This document shows positions 1 to 7,420 of a DNA stretch of 64,000 bases, piece after piece; the first letter of the stretch is position 1; each line of letters opens with the position of its first letter. The position numbers and the translations under genes are program-made. Location: assembly GCF_020885975.1 (NCBI RefSeq), contig NZ_AP025183.1, positions 2,170,001-2,234,000 on the forward strand. The letters are read 5' to 3'. This DNA is from Flavobacterium ammonificans (GTDB taxonomy: Bacteria > Bacteroidota > Bacteroidia > Flavobacteriales > Flavobacteriaceae). The notes under the pieces were generated by a model, which was not told the origin of the DNA, did no database searches, and saw only the letters and a list, made by a program, of their open reading frames with translations.

Positions 1-516
1 TTAATACCAGCAGTTTCTGTATTTGCTGGAGCCAATATCACTTCTGCAAATAATCCGTATCACTTTTCACCCAACGCGAGCATTTCGCCAAAGGTAATTT
101 TAATCACTCAAAACCACTTTGGAGATGGAAGTTGGGTATTGGTAACCAATACTATTGCTGACTATATTGGCACTGAATTTCCAAGTTATGGCTATGTAGT
201 AACTTTGACCAAAGGACTCAATGAGAAATGGTCCGGATTTGTTGAAAATCAAGGATATATAAGTGATTTTTACAGTGATACTATTGCAAGAGCTGGATTA
301 GCTTATTTAATTTCTGACGATTTTCAAATTGACGCAAGTGCAAGTGGAAGTATTAAAAACACACCCGCTATTTTTTATGGTGGATTGGGTTTTTCATACC
401 GTTATGATGGTAATTACAAAGAAATTAAAACTCCAATTGAAGAAGATCCAAATATTTTAAAAGCTCAGAAAGGTGCCAAAAATGGCAAAAAGAAAAAGAA
501 ATTCTTGATTTTCTAG
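1..516 (+). CDS. Putative outer-membrane transporter, C-terminal part (5' end outside window)
   Basis: The frame is open from the first base to a TAG at 514-516, giving the last 171 residues of a longer protein. The visible part has alternating polar and aromatic residues typical of outer-membrane beta-strands (for example around the GLGFSYRYD stretch near the end). It finishes with a short Lys-rich tail (KNGKKKKKF). This pattern resembles the transporter / MetA-pathway of phenol degradation family (PF13557), which is common in flavobacteria, but the assignment rests on the general pattern only. The next gene starts 10 nt downstream in the same direction, so the two may be cotranscribed. The true start and any signal peptide lie upstream of the window. 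Confidence 0.55.
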   Translation, partial: LIPAVSVFAGANITSANNPYHFSPNASISPKVILITQNHFGDGSWVLVTNTIADYIGTEFPSYGYVVTLTKGLNEKWSGFVENQGYISDFYSDTIARAGLAYLISDDFQIDASASGSIKNTPAIFYGGLGFSYRYDGNYKEIKTPIEEDPNILKAQKGAKNGKKKKKFLIF

Positions 517-526
517 ATTCAAAATT

Positions 527-1645
527 ATGATTCAAATTAAAGAAGCGGTTACCAAAAGTGAATTAACTGATTACATTAAATTCCCTTTTTCCTTATACAA
601 AGACAATCAATATTGGGTTCCACCCATCATTGCTGACGAGTTAGAAACTTTTGACAAAACTAAAAACCCTGCTTTTGAAAATGCAGAAGCGTATTTTTAT
701 TTAGCCTACCGCCAAAATACAATTGTTGGAAGAATTGCCGCTATCATCAATTGGGAAGAAGTCAATAACCAACAAAAAAAGAAAGTTCGTTTTGGCTGGT
801 TTGACGTAATTGATGATGTGGAAGTAACCAAAGCTTTATTAGATAAAGTCTACGAATTAGGGCGAAAAAACAGTTTAGAGTATGTGGAAGGTCCGATGGG
901 TTTCTCTAATCTAGACAAAGTTGGCGTATTAACCGAAGGATTTGAAGAAATTGGCACTATGATTACCTGGTACAACCATCCGTATTATGCTAGTCATTTT
1001 GAGCAATTGGGATATGTTACCGAAAAAGAATATTTGGAAAATAAATTCCCTTTTGAAAACGTTAAATTAGAGTATTTTGACAAAGCGCAAGAACTTATCA
1101 AAAGACGTTACCAACTCAAAGCAGTTAATTTCAAGAAAACCAAAGATGTATTGCCTTATGTAGATAAAATGTTTGATTTATTCAATGCATCCTATGCTAG
1201 TCTATCATCATTTGTAGCTATATCTGATATTCAAAAAGAATATTTCAAGAAAAAATACATTAGCTTCATAAATCCAGAATACATCAAATTTGTAGAAGAT
1301 AAAGACGGCAATTTAGTAGCATTTGCCATTGTAATGCCTAGTTTTTCCAAAGCATTGCGAAAAGCTAAAGGGAAATTGTTCCCCTTTGGATTCTTACATT
1401 TGCTAAACGCAAAAAACAATAGTAAAGACGTGACTTTTTATTTAATTGGAGTTCATCCTGAATACCAAAACAAAGGAGTACACGCAATTATTTTCAAAGA
1501 ATACCATACGACATTTACCGAAAAAGGAATTCAAAATTGCATCCGTACACCAGAATTGGCAGACAATCAAGCGATTCATTTACTATGGAAAAATTTTGAT
1601 CCCAAAATCATTTGTCGCAGAAAAACATTTCGAAAAGAATTATAA
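527..1645 (+). CDS. GNAT-superfamily acyltransferase-like protein (YghO-like)
   Basis: This is a 372-residue soluble protein without a signal peptide. The N-terminal part (about residues 20-80) and the C-terminal part both look like acyl-CoA N-acyltransferase folds. The stretch GVHPEYQNKGVH near residues 307-318 matches the acetyl-CoA-binding motif A region of GNAT enzymes (V-x-P-x-x-x-x-x-G). The length and the opening PPIIADE resemble the YghO-type proteins found in many Bacteroidota. The substrate is unknown. It lies 10 nt behind the truncated transporter gene and is followed by a strong bidirectional hairpin. Family membership is fairly clear; a specific reaction cannot be given. Confidence 0.7.
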   Translation: MIQIKEAVTKSELTDYIKFPFSLYKDNQYWVPPIIADELETFDKTKNPAFENAEAYFYLAYRQNTIVGRIAAIINWEEVNNQQKKKVRFGWFDVIDDVEVTKALLDKVYELGRKNSLEYVEGPMGFSNLDKVGVLTEGFEEIGTMITWYNHPYYASHFEQLGYVTEKEYLENKFPFENVKLEYFDKAQELIKRRYQLKAVNFKKTKDVLPYVDKMFDLFNASYASLSSFVAISDIQKEYFKKKYISFINPEYIKFVEDKDGNLVAFAIVMPSFSKALRKAKGKLFPFGFLHLLNAKNNSKDVTFYLIGVHPEYQNKGVHAIIFKEYHTTFTEKGIQNCIRTPELADNQAIHLLWKNFDPKIICRRKTFRKEL

Positions 1646-1656
1646 ATTTTCAATCA

Positions 1657-1688
1657 AAAAAAATCCATTCTTTCGAATGGATTTTTTT
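1657..1688. terminator. Bidirectional rho-independent terminator
   Basis: A perfect 10-bp inverted repeat (1661-1670 and 1675-1684) with a 4-nt loop is flanked by an A run on the left and a T run on the right. It sits between two convergent genes and can end transcription from both. Confidence 0.9.
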
Positions 1689-1707
1689 ATTAAAGTCAGT
1701 CTATAAA

Positions 1708-2970
1708 TTAAGCATCTAAATCTACTTTAGTTTGCTCAGCAATTTGTCTATATGTTCCGTTTATTAATTTCTCACGAATCGCTTCAAAAGCTGACAAAGT
1801 TTCATCAATATCAGCCAAAGTGTGCGAAGCAGTTGGAATCATACGCAATAAAATAATTCCTTTTGGAATAACAGGATACACTACAATCGACAAGAAAATT
1901 CCGTAATTTTCTCTCAAATCGTTCACCATCACCATCGCTTCCGGGATCGATCCTTCCAAATACACTGGCGTAATACACGTATTAGTATCACCAATATTAA
2001 ATCCTTTTTCTTTTAAACCATTTTGTAAAGCATTCACATTAACCCACAATTTATCTTTAATTTCAGAAGATTGACGCAATAATTCCAAACGCTTCAATGA
2101 ACCAATAGTTTGAATCATTGGCAAGGCTTTGGCAAACATTTGCGAACGTAAATTGTATTTTAAATAATCAATAACTTCTTTGTCTGCAGCTACAAAAGCC
2201 CCAATGTTAGCCATTGATTTTGCAAAAGTTGAAAAGTACACATCAATCTCGTCTTGAACACCTTGCTCCTCACCTGCTCCAGCTCCTGTTTTTCCAAGTG
2301 TACCAAAACCGTGTGCATCGTCGACTAATAATCGGAAATTGTATTTCTTTTTCAATGCAGCAACTTCTTTCAACTTACCTTGTTGACCACGCATTCCGAA
2401 AACCCCTTCAGTGATGAATAAAATTCCTCCTCCAGTTTCCTCAGCAATTTTAGTCGCACGTTGTAAATTCTTTTCCATACTCTCCACATCGTTGTGACGG
2501 TATGTAAAACGTTTTCCACTATGCAAACGAACGCCATCAATTATACAAGCGTGAGCATCTACATCATATACAATTACATCATTTCTGGTAACCAAAGCAT
2601 CAATAGTAGACATAATTCCTTGGTATCCGAAATTCAATAAATAAGCTGATTCTTTCATTACAAAAGCAGCTAATTCTTGCTCTAATTGTTCGTGGTATTT
2701 AGTATGTCCACTCATCATACGAGCTCCCATAGGGTAAGCTGCTCCGTATTCAATAGCTGCATCGGTATCTGCTTTTCGTACTTCTGGATGATTGGCAAGA
2801 CCTAAATAATCATTCAAACTCCAGTTCAAAATATCTTTTCCTTGAAATTTCATTCTTGGCCCCAATTCTCCCTCTAATTTTGGAAAAACAAAATAACCTT
2901 CTGCTTGTGAAGCCCATTTTCCTAATGGTCCTTTATTAGTTTGAATTCTTTCGAATAAATCTTTTACCAT
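1708..2970 (-). CDS. PLP-dependent alpha-oxoamine synthase (serine palmitoyltransferase / capnine synthase type)
   Basis: This 420-residue fold-type I PLP enzyme condenses an amino acid with an acyl thioester. Visible motifs are NDYLGL (53-58), the cofactor-stacking His in VDAHA (H140), the PLP-binding DDAHGFG (217-223) and the Schiff-base Lys in STFAKS (K251). The family includes AONS (BioF), KBL and serine palmitoyltransferase. No biotin or threonine genes are nearby, and the N-terminal extension is longer than in BioF. In flavobacteria this subgroup makes long-chain sphingoid bases or the sulfonolipid precursor capnine from cysteate; which amino acid is used cannot be read from the sequence. 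It is a single gene closed by a terminator. The start is ATG at 2968-2970. Confidence 0.8.
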   Translation of the reverse strand: MVKDLFERIQTNKGPLGKWASQAEGYFVFPKLEGELGPRMKFQGKDILNWSLNDYLGLANHPEVRKADTDAAIEYGAAYPMGARMMSGHTKYHEQLEQELAAFVMKESAYLLNFGYQGIMSTIDALVTRNDVIVYDVDAHACIIDGVRLHSGKRFTYRHNDVESMEKNLQRATKIAEETGGGILFITEGVFGMRGQQGKLKEVAALKKKYNFRLLVDDAHGFGTLGKTGAGAGEEQGVQDEIDVYFSTFAKSMANIGAFVAADKEVIDYLKYNLRSQMFAKALPMIQTIGSLKRLELLRQSSEIKDKLWVNVNALQNGLKEKGFNIGDTNTCITPVYLEGSIPEAMVMVNDLRENYGIFLSIVVYPVIPKGIILLRMIPTASHTLADIDETLSAFEAIREKLINGTYRQIAEQTKVDLDA

Positions 2971-3007
2971 GATATATATTGAAATAGTTTATTTTTTTTA
3001 CGAGCAG

Positions 3008-3015
3008 CAAAAATA
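3008..3015 (-). promoter_or_regulatory. Candidate -7 element for the oxoamine synthase gene
   Basis: On the minus strand this reads TATTTTTG, an exact match to the Bacteroidota -7 consensus TAnnTTTG, 37 nt upstream of the start codon. No clear -33 element was found at the right distance. Confidence 0.4.
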
Positions 3016-3086
3016 ATTATTTAAAATTTATAAAAGAATTGATTGGCTATTTATTTCAATTTAATATGTTTTTATAAAAAAATAAA

Positions 3087-4691
3087 TTAATTAAATAATG
3101 CTTTTTTGTAAAAACGATTTCCGTTCCAATCAATATTTAATATGTAAGTTGCATTTTCAACTATTGAAGAATAATCTAACTTTAATTCTCTTTGATTCAA
3201 TTTAAAAACCTCACTTTTTATTAGTTGACCATTGATTGATAAGAGGGAAACGCTTACATAATCTTTTACAATATCAGGAAAGCGAATAAAAATAATACCA
3301 TCAGTTGAAGGATTTGGAAAAAGAATTAAGCTATCGCTATCAAAATCAATACTACTTGATAATGTTGAATTAAAAATAGGTAGTTTAACAAAATTTGAAC
3401 CTAAAACCTGAGTTGCCTCTATCTCAGACATACAAAGCCAATCCTGCATAACGGTGGTATAAAGCTGCCTATAATCAAATTGCATTTCTACTTGATCACT
3501 AACTGATGCATTTATTGGTAAATTAGGTGATTCACCTATCATTCCAGAAACAGGGAAAATACTTTTTTTAACTTGAGAAGATGTATTGAGCATAGAACCA
3601 AAAAAAAGTACTGGGGCAGCAGCTCCGTGATCTGTTCCTAAACTAGCATTACTTTTAATTCTTCTACCAAATTCACTAAAAGTCATCCCCGAAACCAATT
3701 CTGATTTACCCATAGATTCTAAATCTTGTTGAAAAGCACCAATAGCCTGTGATAATAAAGTTAAATTAGTAGCCTGAGTTCCTTTTGCCTTATCTGCATC
3801 ACTGACTTGAGCACTATGTGTATCATGAGAGTTAGGGTGGTTTACTATATATATTGGAGATTTCAACCCTCCGTTAATTAACTTAGCAACAATTTTTAAT
3901 TGGTCGGCTAATTTATTATTAGACGGATAAATTACAGGATTAGTTGAAGGAGTATTATATGCTTTTTGAATTACTTTAATATAATCATTGCTTTGGTCTT
4001 TCATTAGTCTTAAAAAAGTGAGTTCATTACCATAATCTGAATCGGGAGCTACATCTGACACTCCACCTATCACATTCAATAATGAATTAGGATCTGGCGC
4101 ACTGTATCCCATATTAATATGGGGACCTTGTAATGAAAACGGTAAAGTTGAACCAATTTGAATCGCTAATGGATCTGGCATATCTGGTGTTGGGTAACCA
4201 TTTGGAAAATTAGGATACATACTATCCAAAGCCCTTCCTAACCATCCTGTATCTAACTCATCTTTACTTCCAGATCCAGTAAACCAAATATCGGTAGCTT
4301 TAAAATGACTATAATTGGGATTAGGATATGATACTCCTTGTACAATCATCATTTTTCCATTGTCATATAAGTTTTTCATATCAACCATAGCTGGATGTAT
4401 ACCCGTCGATTGATTTCCTGACAAAGGGAGTACCTGTTTCTGATCCATTAATATATTAGATCTAGCATTAAATAAATTAGCCCACTTGTCTATTGGAATA
4501 ATTGTATTTAAACCATCATTTCCTCCATTTTGCTGAATAATTACTAATATTCTATCGCACTGTATGGCAGACAAAGCCATTTTTTCTAATGGTTGACTCA
4601 ACAAATCAGATGATGCAACTACAGGAATTCCATGCAATAATAAGGGGATTGATGTAAATGTGGTTTTTTTTATAAAACTTCTTCTTTTCAT
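3087..4691 (-). CDS. DUF1501 secreted protein with T9SS type A C-terminal sorting domain
   Basis: This 534-residue protein belongs to the DUF1501 family (alkaline-phosphatase-like superfamily). Family marks seen are QQNGGNDGLNTIIP (53-66), SHDTHS (288-293), SEFGRR (339-344) and GTDHGAAAP (352-360); these Asp, His and Glu positions are likely metal or phosphate ligands. The N-terminus KRRSFIKK followed by a hydrophobic stretch fits a twin-arginine signal. From about residue 451 there is a typical T9SS type A sorting domain (LFPNPSTDG, then beta-rich sequence ending YKKALFN). It follows the DUF1800 gene by only 6 nt, the usual order for this pair. The biological role is not established for the family. 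The combination of a Tat-like signal and a T9SS domain is unusual. Confidence 0.85.
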   Translation of the reverse strand: MKRRSFIKKTTFTSIPLLLHGIPVVASSDLLSQPLEKMALSAIQCDRILVIIQQNGGNDGLNTIIPIDKWANLFNARSNILMDQKQVLPLSGNQSTGIHPAMVDMKNLYDNGKMMIVQGVSYPNPNYSHFKATDIWFTGSGSKDELDTGWLGRALDSMYPNFPNGYPTPDMPDPLAIQIGSTLPFSLQGPHINMGYSAPDPNSLLNVIGGVSDVAPDSDYGNELTFLRLMKDQSNDYIKVIQKAYNTPSTNPVIYPSNNKLADQLKIVAKLINGGLKSPIYIVNHPNSHDTHSAQVSDADKAKGTQATNLTLLSQAIGAFQQDLESMGKSELVSGMTFSEFGRRIKSNASLGTDHGAAAPVLFFGSMLNTSSQVKKSIFPVSGMIGESPNLPINASVSDQVEMQFDYRQLYTTVMQDWLCMSEIEATQVLGSNFVKLPIFNSTLSSSIDFDSDSLILFPNPSTDGIIFIRFPDIVKDYVSVSLLSINGQLIKSEVFKLNQRELKLDYSSIVENATYILNIDWNGNRFYKKALFN

Positions 4692-4697
4692 CTTAAT

Positions 4698-6497
4698 TTA
4701 CATTAGTTGATATTCAGCTAATTGGGTTATTGACATTAATAATCCTTTCAATCTAGTCTTCACCACAGATGCATAAGTTACGTTGGTAGGAGAGTTAACG
4801 TAATTTAACCACGCAACTGTCCAATAGGAATCATTGATTTGATTAGACAATAAATTTTGAACTTTTAAACTATCTTTAACAGATTTACTTAGATCTAATG
4901 GTAATAAAATAGTAATACAATTATTGACAAGCAAATTAGGATTTTCAATTATGTTTTTGGGAAATTGTGATACCCAAGCAATTACATCTACTTCAATTTT
5001 AACCTTTAAACCATTATATGTCGGTGAAATTCCGTTAAAAATTATATTTAAAAAGGAATATCTTTTTTGAACAGTATTAGAATTGATCCAATATTCATGA
5101 TATGAAGGGGCTTGATAAAAGGCATTCCAACCAGAAACATTTGGGATTTCACCCATTGATTGTTCCATAGGTTTCATAATTGATGTGTTAAAATACCTCC
5201 ATAAGGAGTATTGAGCATCAAAATTAGATGGATCGGGCACATTATAGCCAATATTAAAAGTCCTCAAACTACCAAGAACAAGATCAAAGGGCGACTTAAT
5301 ATACACTCCTCGATTTGCAGTGTCAAAAAAATGTTGGCTTCTAAATAAAGTCCATAAAACAGGTTTTATCTCCCAATTTGAAGCTACAAAAATTTTAGCA
5401 AGTGGCTTAATAACATTTAATTCAATAGATGCATCTATGTCATAATAAACAAAGTACCTGTAGAGTCTTCTGCAAATATATTCAGAGACCTCTTGCTCTT
5501 TGCTGAACAACATACTAATAAAAGCATCCAACTCAGCTTGTCCATTAGAATTTATAGCTGTATTATTAAAAAAAGAGGAGAATACTTTATTAGAAGTATC
5601 ATGTAGCGAACTAACAAATGTTGTTGTAGTTGGGAATTGATTTAAATTTTGAACTCTCCATCCAGTCAAAACTTTTGCAGCTTGAACTACGTCAGACTCA
5701 GAAAAAGTGTTTGCCGAACCTTTACCAAGAGTAAATAATTCCATAATCTCTCTAGCAAAATTTTCATCTGGAGCATTTTTTGTATTTACCTGATTATTTA
5801 GGTAATACATCATAGCAGGTTGAGTGGCTATGTTTCTAATAATTAACTTAAAATTTCCCAAAGCATTAGATCTCATAAACTTAAGATAATCATAACAAAT
5901 TCTTGACGAATTAGAACCTGCAGAAGCTTTTACAGTTTCAAAATCAATAGGAATTAAATGATACCAAAACCACAACATTTTTTCTCTAATATTGTTTTCT
6001 TGATTTAATGCCATACCAGTACTCCAATTAGCCAAACTCATCTCTCTGTAAAAATTGGTAGTATTTCCGATAGAATTATTACTAAAAGCATTGGTAGTCC
6101 AGTCTGCACCGTAAGTTACTCCACCTTCGTCTTTATAGGTATTTTGATAGTTATTGATTGGTGGAGAAGGTGCTTTATCAATGTAATTCAAAAGTTGATC
6201 CACTGTCTTATCTAATCCATTTAAAACAAATGAATTTATGTCTCCAACTTTAAAACCAAAAAGTGTTCGCTTTAACAAATGAATAACCTCTTTGTCTGTC
6301 CAAACACCTTTGTATGTTTCAATTCCTGAAGAGATTGCTACTTTTCTATTTAAATCAGTCGCCGTGGCGTTAGCATCAACATATCGTCTTCCGTTGTATA
6401 CTTTTCTTCTGTATTTTGCCAATAAAGTATCCTCACTATTTGTGTTTCTCAGAGCTATTATTTTAAACAATTGTCTTCTAGATAGTTTGCCAGTCAT
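4698..6497 (-). CDS. DUF1800 family protein, partner of the DUF1501 protein
   Basis: This 599-residue protein shows the DUF1800 landmarks HLLKRTLFG (73-81), REKMLWFWYHLI (171-182) and NFAREIMELFTLG (246-258). The family is found next to DUF1501 in many secreting bacteria; its function is unknown. The N-terminus has SRRQLFK (6-12), close to a twin-arginine motif, but no long hydrophobic stretch follows, so the export route is unclear. It is the first gene of a two-gene operon with the DUF1501 gene 6 nt downstream. The start ATG at 6495-6497 is the first in frame and the sequence before it is AT-rich. No TAnnTTTG promoter was seen upstream. Confidence 0.8.
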   Translation of the reverse strand: MTGKLSRRQLFKIIALRNTNSEDTLLAKYRRKVYNGRRYVDANATATDLNRKVAISSGIETYKGVWTDKEVIHLLKRTLFGFKVGDINSFVLNGLDKTVDQLLNYIDKAPSPPINNYQNTYKDEGGVTYGADWTTNAFSNNSIGNTTNFYREMSLANWSTGMALNQENNIREKMLWFWYHLIPIDFETVKASAGSNSSRICYDYLKFMRSNALGNFKLIIRNIATQPAMMYYLNNQVNTKNAPDENFAREIMELFTLGKGSANTFSESDVVQAAKVLTGWRVQNLNQFPTTTTFVSSLHDTSNKVFSSFFNNTAINSNGQAELDAFISMLFSKEQEVSEYICRRLYRYFVYYDIDASIELNVIKPLAKIFVASNWEIKPVLWTLFRSQHFFDTANRGVYIKSPFDLVLGSLRTFNIGYNVPDPSNFDAQYSLWRYFNTSIMKPMEQSMGEIPNVSGWNAFYQAPSYHEYWINSNTVQKRYSFLNIIFNGISPTYNGLKVKIEVDVIAWVSQFPKNIIENPNLLVNNCITILLPLDLSKSVKDSLKVQNLLSNQINDSYWTVAWLNYVNSPTNVTYASVVKTRLKGLLMSITQLAEYQLM

Positions 6498-6599
6498 TTT
6501 AAATAAATTAAAAAATAAAAATACACATTTTATTTACACGTGAAAGATTGAAAATGAAATATTTACAATTATTTAATTTACATCTAATAAGACCAACTG

Positions 6600-6635
6600 T
6601 TTGTTCTAAAATAAAGACAAATAGTACTATCTTTG
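6600..6635 (+). promoter_or_regulatory. Candidate promoter of rdgB
   Basis: TATCTTTG at 6628-6635 fits the TAnnTTTG -7 consensus, 16 nt before the ATG. A TTTG at 6600-6603 could be the -33 element, but the 24-nt spacing is longer than usual. Confidence 0.45.
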
Positions 6636-6651
6636 TCCAAATTAATGCCTT

Positions 6652-7221
6652 ATGCAACTCGTTTTCGCTTCCAACAATAAAAACAAAATTAAAGAAATCC
6701 AATTATTACTTCCAGACTCCATTCAGATTTTAAGCTTGGAAGACATTGGCTGTACCGAAGATATTCCTGAAACAGCAGACACGATCGAAGGAAATGCGAT
6801 TTTAAAAGCCAATTATGTCACTCAAAAATACGGTTACGATTGCTTTGCAGATGATTCGGGTCTTGAAGTAGCAGCTTTGAATGGCGAGCCTGGCGTTTTT
6901 TCAGCACGATATGCAGGCGAACCTAAAAACGACGAGAACAATATTGACAAACTATTAGCTAATTTAAAGGACGTCAAAAATAAAAAAGCCAATTTCAAAA
7001 CCGTAATTTGCTTGAATCTCAAAGGAGAGCAGCATTTATTTACGGGTATTATAAATGGTCAAATTATTGAAGAACGTATCGGAAATAACGGATTTGGATA
7101 CGATCCCATTTTTGTAGCTGATGGCTATCAAAAAACCTTTGCTGAGTTAAGCCTAGAAGAAAAGGCAAGAATCAGCCACCGAGGAATTGCAGTAAAAAAA
7201 TTAATCGATTTTCTGAAATAA
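6652..7221 (+). CDS. rdgB: Non-canonical purine NTP pyrophosphatase (RdgB/HAM1)
   Basis: The enzyme hydrolyses dITP, dXTP and XTP to monophosphates, keeping deaminated purines out of nucleic acids in the cytosol. At 189 residues the length is normal. Visible motifs are the N-terminal substrate loop ASNNKNK (6-12), the metal-binding FADDSGLEV (65-73), the GVFSARYAG stretch (81-89), and the C-terminal GFGYDPIF and SHRG motifs. The start at 6652 gives the correct N-terminus (MQLVFASNN). It stands alone between the divergent DUF1800 operon and the DEAD-box helicase gene. Confidence 0.95.
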   Translation: MQLVFASNNKNKIKEIQLLLPDSIQILSLEDIGCTEDIPETADTIEGNAILKANYVTQKYGYDCFADDSGLEVAALNGEPGVFSARYAGEPKNDENNIDKLLANLKDVKNKKANFKTVICLNLKGEQHLFTGIINGQIIEERIGNNGFGYDPIFVADGYQKTFAELSLEEKARISHRGIAVKKLIDFLK

Positions 7222-7332
7222 ATCGAGCGGTTTTTATTCATTTTATTCTTGAACAAATCACTTCCTACAACTTTACGAGTAAAAAATCAAAATCAAAAAC
7301 ATTTAACTTATTGATAATCATAAAATAACAAA

Positions 7333-7364
7333 TTAGTTTATATCGTTTTTTAAACCTACCTTTG
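7333..7364 (+). promoter_or_regulatory. Promoter of the DEAD-box helicase gene
   Basis: TACCTTTG at 7357-7364 matches the Bacteroidota -7 element and TTAG at 7333-7336 is a likely -33 element, 20 nt apart. The predicted transcript start is near 7370, giving a leader of about 50 nt. Confidence 0.6.
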
Positions 7365-7371
7365 CAGCCCA

Positions 7372-7403
7372 CTCGAAGGCTCTTTTAGCCGAACAGAGCG
7401 GAG
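7372..7403 (+). other. Structured GC-rich 5' leader of the DEAD-box helicase mRNA
   Basis: The leader contains a GGCT/AGCC hairpin (7378-7390, 5-nt loop) with further complementary CTC and GAG blocks around it, in otherwise AT-rich surroundings. Cold-shock helicase mRNAs in other bacteria are often controlled through their leaders; that use here is inference. Confidence 0.35.
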
Positions 7404-7420
7404 CTAATTTAAAATAATAT

